NCBI GenBank assembly: GCA_016214105.1 | Contig: JACRPD010000050.1 | Span: 1 to 11,037 of the forward strand | Source: Candidatus Magasanikiibacteriota bacterium | GTDB lineage: Bacteria > Patescibacteriota > Patescibacteriia > Magasanikbacterales > UBA922 | Direction: 5' to 3' | DNA: 11,037 nucleotides | Shown: in pieces, positions 1-5,480 of the stretch | Layout of the letters: each line of letters starts with the position of its first letter | How positions within the stretch are numbered: position 1 is the stretch's first letter | Notes under the pieces: model-generated | Told to the model about the DNA's origin: nothing | The model's input: only the letters and a program-made list of their open reading frames with translations | The model's database searches: none | Position numbers and translations under genes: made by a program

Positions 1-93
1 CTATTATGAATTTACGAGCGTTATTTTAAGGAAAACTCGCTATGGGTTCAATGTATTTAAAGTATACCACCCTTAAGTGTCTTTGTCAAAGGT

Positions 94-102
94 TTATCCA
101 CA
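94..102 (+). promoter_or_regulatory. Single consensus DnaA box
   Basis: The nonamer TTATCCACA is an exact match to the high-affinity DnaA box. Only one was noticed here, with no cluster and no dnaA or dnaN gene beside it, so this is not by itself an origin. It lies just upstream of the predicted promoter of the HD gene remnant and could be a DnaA-responsive site or a chance 9-mer. Confidence 0.35.
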
Positions 103-108
103 GGGTAG

Positions 109-126
109 TTTTGATAGATATCAAAA
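109..126. promoter_or_regulatory. 18-bp perfect palindrome (possible operator)
   Basis: TTTTGATA and TATCAAAA form perfect 8-base arms around a 2-base centre (GA). The palindrome covers the predicted -35 hexamer of the downstream HD gene remnant, a usual place for a repressor site. The 8-mer TATCAAAA recurs in the palindrome upstream of the Fic gene (9424-9431). The region is AT-rich, so chance is possible. Confidence 0.35.
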
Positions 127-139
127 TTAAATTTTTAAT
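111..139 (+). promoter_or_regulatory. Predicted sigma-70 promoter of the HD gene remnant
   Basis: TTGATA at 111-116 and TTTAAT at 134-139 are separated by 17 bases, each matching 5 of 6 consensus positions. Transcription would begin near 146, only about 10 bases before the ATG at 156, so the message would be nearly leaderless. This is a consensus match in AT-rich DNA. Confidence 0.35.
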
Positions 140-155
140 TAAGCCCATTTATTTT

Positions 156-520
156 ATGCCCCAAAATTCCGACATCAACTTTCTTTACGAAATCGGTTCT
201 CTGAAAAATCTTGAACGCGGGTGGCGGCAAAATTTGGCTATGGATTGCGCCTCGGTACTGGAGCATACAATGCGTGTGATTTGGAGGCAAAGATAGTTAA
301 AGACGCGGATAATCTTGACGTGGATGTGGAGTTGAGAGAGATGGCAGAACGAGGCTCTAAGTTGCCAGAAAAATGGCAAAAGTTTCGCCGTTTTGTGCGA
401 GACGAAAAATTGTATACAGCTTCCGCAAAAAAATTGTTGGATGAAATACAAGATTCTGATCCGGCTGACTGGCATCTTAGCAACAATAAGTGGTTAAAAA
501 TTCCAAACGCCGGACGGTAG
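156..520 (+). pseudogene. HD-domain phosphohydrolase (YfbR-like) remnant with internal deletion and frameshift
   Basis: Two pieces of one gene are visible in different frames. The first (156 to about 284) begins M-P-Q-N-S-D-I-N-F-L-Y-E-I-G-S-L and reaches L-E-H-T-M-R-V-I-W, the first metal-binding His region of HD hydrolases. The second (about 281 to 517) resumes at L-E-A-K-I-V-K-D-A-D-N-L-D, the late metal-binding Asp helix, and ends in a C-terminal stretch with D-P-A-D-W-H-L. Family members normally have some 75-80 residues between these points, including the diagnostic His-Asp pair, and these are absent. In the intact family (YfbR/HDDC2 type, nucleoside monophosphate phosphatases) the enzyme removes phosphate from nucleotides; that function cannot survive here. 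A GTG-started reading of the second piece from 221 is open but its first 20 residues are an off-frame translation of the first piece. Family assignment rests on recalled CPR relatives. Confidence 0.72.
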
Positions 521-559
521 AGAGGTGTGGGGAGGTGGATAAATAACAAATCGACCAGC

Positions 560-588
560 TTGACTGTTGACGACGGTTATTGTAGAAT
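560..588 (+). promoter_or_regulatory. Predicted sigma-70 promoter of secDF
   Basis: TTGACT at 560-565 and TAGAAT at 583-588 are spaced by 17 bases, each 5 of 6 to consensus. Predicted transcription start near 595 leaves about 9 bases before the secD ATG at 604, too short for a normal Shine-Dalgarno region, and none is seen. This suggests a leaderless or near-leaderless secDF message. Confidence 0.6.
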
Positions 589-603
589 AATCCTCACGAA
601 GTT

Positions 604-1995
604 ATGAAAGAAAATCTTACCCGATCTCAAATTAGAGCGAAAATCCGTTGGGGAGTTTTTGGCATATTCGTCTTATTGATAGCAGCGAGCGCTTTTGACG
701 CGCCGATTTTTTTTAATCGCGCGATTGATAAGGTAAATGCCGTATCCAATTTGGGTCTGCCCCGCATGCCGGAGAAAAGTTTCAATCTGGGCTTGGATTT
801 GCAGGGCGGGGCGCATCTAGTGTATCAAGCCGATGTTTCCCAAATTGACGCCAATGAACGGGGCGCGGCAGTGGAAGGCGTGCGCGATGTGATTGAGCGC
901 CGCGTGAACGCGCTGGGCGTTTCCGAGCCGATCGTGCAGACCACGAAAGTCGGCGACGCTTACCGCATTATTGTTGAATTGCCAGGCGTTACCGACATCA
1001 ATCAAGCGATTAAAATGATTGGTGAAACTCCGATTTTGGAATTTAAGGAGCAAAACCATGAACCGGCGCGCCAGTTGACCGCAGAAGAAAAGAAAGGACT
1101 TGAAGATTTTAATAAAGAAGCAAAAAAGAAGGCCGGAGAAGCATTAAAGAAAGCGAAAGTCGGCGCGGATTTTGGCGGATTAGTTAAAGAATATTCTGAT
1201 GATGTTGTCAGCAAGAATAACGGCGGTTATTTGAATTTTGTAAATAAAAATTCACCATATTTTGATTTGTTCGGTTGGGCGGAGAAAGCGAAAGAAGGGG
1301 AAATCAGCAAGGAATTTGTTGATTCATACGAGGGTTTGAATGTGTTAAAGCGAGGGACTGAACGAGATGGGCAAGAGGAAGTAAAAGCCAGTCATATTTT
1401 AATCTGTTATTTGGGCGCGAAAAATTGCGATACCCCGTTGTACAATAAAGAAAAGGCGCAAGAAAAAGCGCAAGAGTTATATAATCAAGCCAACGCGGGA
1501 AACTTCGCGCAATTGGCGAAAGATAACTCCACTGACCAGGGGTCAAAAGATTCCGGCGGGGATTTGGGCTGGTTTGGCAAGGGAAAGATGGTAAAAGAGT
1601 TTGAAGACGCGGTGTTTGGCGCGCAGGCCGGACAGATTGTCGGACCCGTGGAAACGCAATTCGGGTTTCACATTATTTACAAACAAGATAAACGAATCAG
1701 CAAAGAGTATGAGCTGTGGCGGATTTTAGTTAATACTAAAAAAGAATCAGATATCCTGCCGCCGCAAGAAGAGTGGAAAGCGACCGGATTATCAGGCAAG
1801 CAATTGGAGCGTTCCGAAGTGGTTTCTGATCCGCAGACCGGCGTGGTGCAAGTTTCATTATCATTTGACAGCGAGGGTAAAGATTTGTTTGCCGCGGTTA
1901 CCGAGAGAAATGTCGGCAAGCCGGTGGCGATTTTCTTGGACGGCCAGCCGATCAGCGTTCCGAACGTAAACGAGCCGAGGTGCCGGTGGAGTTGA
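604..1995 (+). CDS. secD: SecD, N-terminal part, with tandem parvulin insertion; frame broken at the 3' end
   Basis: SecD is a Sec translocon accessory membrane protein that works with SecF to pull exported chains across the membrane using the proton motive force. Visible in order: TM1 (about residues 15-31), the L-D-L-Q-G-G motif (64-69), and the first half of the P1 domain to about residue 150. An insertion of about 215 residues (151-368) follows, then the rest of P1, including W-K-A-T-G-L-S-G-K (391-399) and I-F-L-D-G-Q-P-I-S-V-P (443-453). The insertion holds a PpiC parvulin domain (about 258-364) with K-A-S-H-I-L-I, G-G-D-L-G-W-F and F-G-F-H-I-I; His264, Asp311 and His356 align with Pin1 His59, Cys113 and His157. 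Before it lies a degenerate parvulin-like copy (about 165-252). After V-N-E-P (residue 458) the frame runs out of SecD homology and stops. The expected I-T-G-G and N-F-T-x-x-E-A-K segment, about 30 residues, is missing, so the second half is in another frame. ATG 604 fits the promoter and TM1. Confidence 0.88.
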   Translation: MKENLTRSQIRAKIRWGVFGIFVLLIAASAFDAPIFFNRAIDKVNAVSNLGLPRMPEKSFNLGLDLQGGAHLVYQADVSQIDANERGAAVEGVRDVIERRVNALGVSEPIVQTTKVGDAYRIIVELPGVTDINQAIKMIGETPILEFKEQNHEPARQLTAEEKKGLEDFNKEAKKKAGEALKKAKVGADFGGLVKEYSDDVVSKNNGGYLNFVNKNSPYFDLFGWAEKAKEGEISKEFVDSYEGLNVLKRGTERDGQEEVKASHILICYLGAKNCDTPLYNKEKAQEKAQELYNQANAGNFAQLAKDNSTDQGSKDSGGDLGWFGKGKMVKEFEDAVFGAQAGQIVGPVETQFGFHIIYKQDKRISKEYELWRILVNTKKESDILPPQEEWKATGLSGKQLERSEVVSDPQTGVVQVSLSFDSEGKDLFAAVTERNVGKPVAIFLDGQPISVPNVNEPRCRWS

Positions 1996-2573
1996 TTTCA
2001 CAGCAATCAGTCGGCGCCACTTTGGGCGCGGAGTCGTTAACGAAGAGTTTAAAAGCGGGTTTGCTCGGCACGCTGATAGTTATAATTTTCATGATTGTTT
2101 ATTATCGTTTGCCTGGTTTGCTCGCCGCGATCGCTTTATTGGTTTACGCGGCTTTGACCATGGCGATTTCAAAACTAATCGGCGTTACTTTGACATTATC
2201 CGGCATTGCCGGCGTGATCATGTCCATCGGCATGGCCGTGGACGCGAATGTGTTGATTTTTGAACGAATGAAAGAAGAATTGCGCCAAGGCAAGAGCTTG
2301 AAAGCCGCGACTGAAGAAGGATTTTTGCGCGCTTGGCCGTCAATTCGCGACAGCAATTTATCAACCTTGATTACCTGTGTAATGTTGATTTGGTTCGGCA
2401 CCAGTTTTGTTCAAGGATTCGCCGTGACATTAACAGTTGGTATTTTGGTAAGCATGTTTACGGCGATAACTATCACTCGCACAATGATGCGGTTCGTCGC
2501 GCCATGGTTCGCGGAAAAAGGCAATGTTTTGTTTTTAGGACACAAAAAAGAGCATTTAACAACTAACAATTAA
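1980..2573 (+). CDS. secD: SecD, C-terminal membrane part (out of frame with the N-terminal part)
   Basis: This frame carries the SecD membrane domain. It has P-V-E-L-I-S-Q-Q-S-V-G-A-T-L-G just before TM2, then five hydrophobic segments (TM2-TM6). The conserved G-I-A-G-V-I-M-S-I-G-M-A-V-D-A-N-V-L-I-F-E-R-M-K-E-E motif includes the Asp and Arg residues linked to proton coupling in SecDF. In normal SecD this is continuous with the P1 domain. Here it overlaps the upstream piece by 16 bases in another frame, and about 30 residues between the pieces are absent. The GTG at 1980 is only the first possible start after the break and is probably not a real one. Either secD is truly split, giving two useless halves, or about 90 bases were lost in assembly. 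secF follows after 53 bases. Confidence 0.85.
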   Translation: MPVELISQQSVGATLGAESLTKSLKAGLLGTLIVIIFMIVYYRLPGLLAAIALLVYAALTMAISKLIGVTLTLSGIAGVIMSIGMAVDANVLIFERMKEELRQGKSLKAATEEGFLRAWPSIRDSNLSTLITCVMLIWFGTSFVQGFAVTLTVGILVSMFTAITITRTMMRFVAPWFAEKGNVLFLGHKKEHLTTNN

Positions 2574-2622
2574 CAACGAGTGGTGCGTCAATTTGTTCAT
2601 TGTTAATTGCTAATTGTTAATT
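2561..2622. repeat. AATTGTTAATT-type inverted and direct repeats between secD and secF
   Basis: CAATTAACAA (2567-2576) pairs perfectly with TTGTTAATTG (2600-2609), a 10-bp stem with a 23-base loop. ATTGTTAATT also occurs twice in direct orientation, at 2599-2608 and 2613-2622, 14 bases apart. The left arm lies over the last codons and stop of secD, so the repeat has become part of its coding end (T-T-N-N). There is no T-run after the stem, so it is not a normal terminator. From memory, repeats of this type are frequent between genes in CPR genomes. Confidence 0.7.
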
Positions 2623-2626
2623 TCGT

Positions 2627-3538
2627 ATGGTGAAAATCATCGGTCATCGGAAAATTAATCTCGGCATGTCGTTAGCCTTGTTTGTGATAAGCGTCGCGGC
2701 TTTGGCGGTGTTTGGTTTGAAACCGGGGATTGATTTTTCCGGCGGGTCTTTGCTGGAAGCGCGTTTTACTGAAACCGTTCCAAATCAAGCGGACGTATCC
2801 GCGGCTTTAGCTGATTTAAAGCTTGAATCTTTGGCGGTGCAGACAACCAACGAGAATGGTTTGTTATTGCGGACAAAGTTTTTAATTGAAACCGAACACC
2901 AAGAATTATTAGGAGCGTTGCGCGCGAAATTTGAAAAAGAAAATAATAAAGTGATGGAAATCAGTTTCCAAACCATCGGACCCGCGATCAGCTCGCAATT
3001 AAAACAACGATCCATTTACGCGATTATCGCGGTTTTAATCGGCATCATTGTTTATATCGCCTACACTTTTCGGCGCGTTTCCAAACCGGTCGCGTCGTGG
3101 AAGTACGGTCTGGTCGCGATTATTGCCCTAATTCACGATGTTACTATTACCATGGGCGTATTCGCGTTTTTGGGAAAATATTTTGGGGTGGAAGTTGACA
3201 TACCGTTTGTTGTCGCGCTTTTGACCATTCTTGGTTATTCAGTCAATGACACCATCGTGGTGTTTGACCGCATCCGCGAGAATTTAATCCGCCACAGCAG
3301 TGAAGATTTTTCCGGCACGGTAAATTTCGCCATCAATCAAACCTTCGCCCGTTCAATCAACACCACCGCCACCACGCTGTTCACTCTTTTTGCGCTATTT
3401 TTATTTGGCGGTGACACGATAAAATATTTTTCTTTGGCTTTGCTGGTCGGCATATTTTTAGGCGCGTATTCTTCAATCTTCGTCGCCAGCCCACTGTTGG
3501 TGGAGGTGTTTAATTGGCAGAATCGGAGAAGAGAGTAA
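2627..3538 (+). CDS. secF: SecF, protein translocase accessory subunit
   Basis: SecF is the partner of SecD in the Sec export machine. The 303-residue protein is of normal length and appears intact. TM1 (about 11-30) is followed by the diagnostic G-I-D-F-S-G-G motif (34-40), a small periplasmic P4 domain (about 41-125), TM2 (about 129-148) and four further membrane segments. The conserved S-V-N-D-T-I-V-V-F-D-R-I-R-E-N motif lies at 205-219, between membrane segments. The start ATG at 2627 gives a typical short N-terminus (M-V-K-I-I-G-H-R-K-I-N). No Shine-Dalgarno sequence is visible. The gene is co-directional with secD and probably transcribed from the 560-588 promoter; a terminator follows 22 bases after the stop. 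SecF shows no insertion like that in SecD. Confidence 0.95.
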   Translation: MVKIIGHRKINLGMSLALFVISVAALAVFGLKPGIDFSGGSLLEARFTETVPNQADVSAALADLKLESLAVQTTNENGLLLRTKFLIETEHQELLGALRAKFEKENNKVMEISFQTIGPAISSQLKQRSIYAIIAVLIGIIVYIAYTFRRVSKPVASWKYGLVAIIALIHDVTITMGVFAFLGKYFGVEVDIPFVVALLTILGYSVNDTIVVFDRIRENLIRHSSEDFSGTVNFAINQTFARSINTTATTLFTLFALFLFGGDTIKYFSLALLVGIFLGAYSSIFVASPLLVEVFNWQNRRRE

Positions 3539-3559
3539 TTTTTAATTGTTCTGTGTTAT

Positions 3560-3588
3560 AAACACCAGTTTGGGTGTTTTTTGTTTTT
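3560..3588 (+). terminator. Rho-independent terminator of secDF
   Basis: AAACACC (3560-3566) pairs with GGTGTTT (3573-3579) around a 6-base loop, followed by a T-rich tail. It sits 22 bases after the secF stop and overlaps the -35 region of the next predicted promoter. Confidence 0.75.
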
Positions 3589-3598
3589 GTGGTATAAT
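3570..3598 (+). promoter_or_regulatory. Predicted extended -10 promoter of the small-protein operon
   Basis: A perfect TATAAT at 3593-3598 is preceded by TG one base upstream (3590-3591), the extended -10 form. The -35 position 17 bases upstream is only TTGGGT, a weak match, which is common with extended -10 promoters. Start would be near 3605, placing the whole 3600-3708 hairpin at the 5' end of the transcript. Confidence 0.6.
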
Positions 3599-3599
3599 A

Positions 3600-3708
3600 T
3601 AACCAAACCCTAAACCCGAAAATCTAAATAAATTCAAAACCCAAACATCAAAAATTTGAATTTTGGACATTGTGGCTTATTTAGAATTTAGGGTTTGGGA
3701 TTTGGTTA
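3600..3708. repeat. 109-base imperfect inverted repeat with CCCTAAA/TTTAGGG motifs
   Basis: Two 32-base arms (3600-3631 and 3677-3708) are complementary at 28 of 32 positions, with one further G-U pair possible in RNA. An inner stem AATTCAAA (3631-3638) with TTTGAATT (3655-3662) extends the fold. The arms consist of imperfect short units such as ACCCTAAACCC and TTTAGGGTTTGGG. From memory, AAATTTAGG/TTTGGGATTT repeats are widespread between genes in CPR genomes. The element starts at the predicted transcription start, so it would form a long 5' RNA hairpin. The reading frame opening inside the right arm at 3663 is a by-product and not a gene. Confidence 0.75.
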
Positions 3709-3738
3709 GGCATCGCAAGCATTATAAGCATATTTATT

Positions 3739-3900
3739 ATGTCCGATACATTTATTCGCCATTTTATTTCCCTTATCGGCGCGCTGGTTTGCGGCGCGGT
3801 TTATCTGGCCGGCTATTTATCCGGCGCGCAAGGTTGGTGGTGGACTGCCATCGGGCTGGTTGTTGTGTATATTATTGTTTATAAGTTGGTTGAAGCGTAA
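3739..3900 (+). CDS. Small hydrophobic membrane protein, 53 residues
   Basis: I do not recognise a named family. The ATG at 3739 opens a 53-residue frame ending in TAA at 3900. Two membrane helices are evident: about residues 6-29 (I-R-H-F-I-S-L-I-G-A-L-V...) and about 34-50 (W-T-A-I-G-L-V-V-V-Y-I-I-V-Y). They are separated by a short Gly/Trp turn (G-A-Q-G-W-W-W). It ends seven bases before the next gene, which also begins with a membrane segment, so the two are likely co-transcribed and may form a membrane complex. It is preferred over an overlapping frame (3663-3884) because it has an ATG, a hydrophobic pattern typical of membrane proteins, and a clean junction to the next start. No Shine-Dalgarno is visible. 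Confidence 0.7.
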   Translation: MSDTFIRHFISLIGALVCGAVYLAGYLSGAQGWWWTAIGLVVVYIIVYKLVEA

Positions 3901-3907
3901 AACCGAT

Positions 3908-5341
3908 ATGGATTTTGGGATATACAATATCAATCCGGACGCCATTTTTGATTTTTTCAGCTCGCGCGGGAGCGGGGAGATTATTTTTAATTTGTTCGCC
4001 GTCGGCGGTTGGATAGTTTTTGTTTTTCTGTTTTTTTACGCCGGCCTGCACCTCTATCAAGAATATCGACAGAGCAAATTTACTCATAATTGGAAGTGGG
4101 TGCTTTTGGCGGTTGATATTCCGGCTTTAAATATTCAGACGCCTAAAGCGGTTGAACAATTATTTGCTCACATTGCCGGCGCTTTTAACAAACCGAATGT
4201 CGGCGAGAAGTTCCATGGCGGTTATAAACAGCGTTATTTTAGTTTTGAAATTATCAGCATTGAAGGTTATATCCAGTTTTTGATTTGGACCGAAGAGACC
4301 TTCCGTGATTTGGTGGAAGCTGCGGTTTACGCGCAATATCCGGACGCGGAAATCATCGAAGTTGAAGACTATACCAAGATGGCGCCAAACTATTTCCCGG
4401 ACAGTGAATATGACATTTGGGCCGCGGATTTCGCTTTGACGCAAGGCAACGGCTTGCCGATTCGCACTTATCGTGAATTTGAGCACAGTATTTCCAAAGA
4501 TACGGTTTTGAAAGACCCGATGGGGACGTTTTTGGAAAGTTTTTCGCGCATCGGCCCTGGCGAGCAGATGTGGTTTCAGATTATTTTGGAACCGATCAGC
4601 AATTCTTGGAAAGAGCATGTGATTGAAGAAATCAAAGAAATGATCGGAGATACCGGCGGGCACCATGGCGGAAATAAATTTGTGGATCGAATCATCAGTT
4701 CGCCAATGACCCTGCTGGAAAAATTTGGCGATGAAGTTTTTAGCCGCGAAGCATCGGCCTCGCATGAAGAACCCAAAAAAGAAGAGCCGAATAAAATTAG
4801 ATATTTGACTCCCGGACAAAGCGCGATTGTGGAAGCGATGGAGACGAAAATAACCAAAGTCGGATTTAAAACAAAAATGCGCGGGATATATCTCGCTCGC
4901 AAGGAAGTGTTTCAGCCAACGCGCGGGATAAACGCGCTGTTAGGGGCGATTAACCAGTTTAATATTCCGTCAGCCAACTCCATCGCGCCGGCGCTTACCA
5001 CCAAGGCCTCTTATTTTATGAAAGAAAGAACAACTATATACCGAAAAAATTTATTGATGAAAGCGTATAAAAAACGCAAAGCAAAAGCGGGCGCTCATCC
5101 ATTTATTTTAAATATTGAAGAGTTGGCGACAATTTGGCATTTTCCAATGTCGCACGTTAAAACTCCGCTGGTGCAAAAAGCCGGCGCCAAGCGCGCTGAA
5201 CCGCCCACCGGATTGCCGGTAGAAACCATCAGCCGCGCGGCTTTGCCGTCTTTGGCCGATGTTATTGCCGAAGAAAAGACAAAAAAGAAAACCTACCGCA
5301 CTGATTCCGGAGATGTGTTTTTGGGGGATGAGCTGGGGTAA
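3908..5341 (+). CDS. CPR-type conserved membrane-anchored protein, possibly type IV secretion related
   Basis: Function unknown. A single membrane helix (about residues 25-48 from ATG 3908) follows a short N-terminus; the remaining 430 residues are soluble. Conserved-looking blocks are L-L-A-V-D-I-P (66-72), I-S-I-E-G-Y-I-Q-F-L-I-W-T-E-E-T-F-R-D-L-V-E-A-A-V-Y-A-Q-Y-P-D-A-E-I in the first third, G-P-G-E-Q-M-W-F-Q-I-I-L-E-P, and L-N-I-E-E-L-A-T-I-W-H-F-P (401-413). From memory, CPR proteins of this build are often encoded just before a type IV secretion (VirD4/HerA-like) ATPase. The E-E-L-A-T-x-x-H-F-P motif also occurs in the N-terminal parts of such ATPases. No ATPase is adjacent here, since a terminator and dnaG follow. 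A link to DNA or protein transfer is inference. ATG 3908 is chosen over the upstream TTG at 3860, which would overlap the 53-residue gene and put extra residues before the helix. Confidence 0.75.
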   Translation: MDFGIYNINPDAIFDFFSSRGSGEIIFNLFAVGGWIVFVFLFFYAGLHLYQEYRQSKFTHNWKWVLLAVDIPALNIQTPKAVEQLFAHIAGAFNKPNVGEKFHGGYKQRYFSFEIISIEGYIQFLIWTEETFRDLVEAAVYAQYPDAEIIEVEDYTKMAPNYFPDSEYDIWAADFALTQGNGLPIRTYREFEHSISKDTVLKDPMGTFLESFSRIGPGEQMWFQIILEPISNSWKEHVIEEIKEMIGDTGGHHGGNKFVDRIISSPMTLLEKFGDEVFSREASASHEEPKKEEPNKIRYLTPGQSAIVEAMETKITKVGFKTKMRGIYLARKEVFQPTRGINALLGAINQFNIPSANSIAPALTTKASYFMKERTTIYRKNLLMKAYKKRKAKAGAHPFILNIEELATIWHFPMSHVKTPLVQKAGAKRAEPPTGLPVETISRAALPSLADVIAEEKTKKKTYRTDSGDVFLGDELG

Positions 5342-5375
5342 TGTGCGAACTCCAAAATTCTAAATCATAACTCCG

Positions 5376-5403
5376 AACCGCGCTTGCAGAGTGGCGGTTT
5401 TTG
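5376..5403 (+). terminator. Rho-independent terminator after the membrane protein operon
   Basis: AACCGC (5376-5381) and GCGGTT (5394-5399) form a 6-bp stem around a 12-base loop, followed directly by a T-run. It lies 34 bases after the stop at 5341. Confidence 0.7.
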
Positions 5404-5430
5404 TATTGTAAAGCCTGTCTTTTTAAACAC

Positions 5431-5459
5431 TTGATTTATTACCCATAATAAAGTAAGAT
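5431..5459 (+). promoter_or_regulatory. Predicted promoter of dnaG-rpoD-nnrD
   Basis: TTGATT (5431-5436) and TAAGAT (5454-5459) are 17 bases apart, matching 4-5 and 4 of 6 positions. Start near 5466 gives a leader of about 15 bases before the dnaG ATG. An alternative is TG-T-TAATAT ending at 5473, which would make dnaG leaderless. The gap between terminator and dnaG makes a promoter here likely; which box is used is uncertain. Confidence 0.42.
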
Positions 5460-5480
5460 TCAACTGTTAATATGTGAAAT

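Noticed and set aside
94..102. Replication origin at the DnaA box
   Set aside because: Only one box was noticed, without a cluster, a clear unwinding element or neighbouring dnaA/dnaN.
221..520. GTG-started 99-residue frame as a separate gene
   Set aside because: Its first 20 residues are an off-frame reading of the 5' piece of the HD gene; only the part from about 281 is homologous protein sequence.
1974..1995. Programmed ribosomal frameshift in secD
   Set aside because: About 30 conserved residues are missing at the junction, which frameshifting cannot supply, and no slippery heptamer or downstream structure was noticed.
2567..2609. Rho-independent terminator between secD and secF
   Set aside because: The stem is purely AT-rich with a 23-base loop and has no following T-run.
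3600..3708. CRISPR array or riboswitch in the hairpin leader
   Set aside because: There are no regularly spaced identical repeats with spacers and no recognised riboswitch core; the structure is one long imperfect inverted repeat.
3663..3884. 73-residue frame starting in the right arm of the hairpin
   Set aside because: It is a translation of repeat DNA followed by an off-frame reading of the 53-residue membrane protein; no ATG and no plausible protein features.
3860..3907. TTG at 3860 as start of the large membrane protein
   Set aside because: It would overlap the small gene by 41 bases; ATG 3908 lies just after the upstream stop and before the membrane helix.
4160..4819. 219-residue minus-strand frame opposite the membrane protein
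   Set aside because: It is a shadow of the strongly supported + strand gene; no recognisable domain and no start signals. The same applies to the other minus-strand frames.
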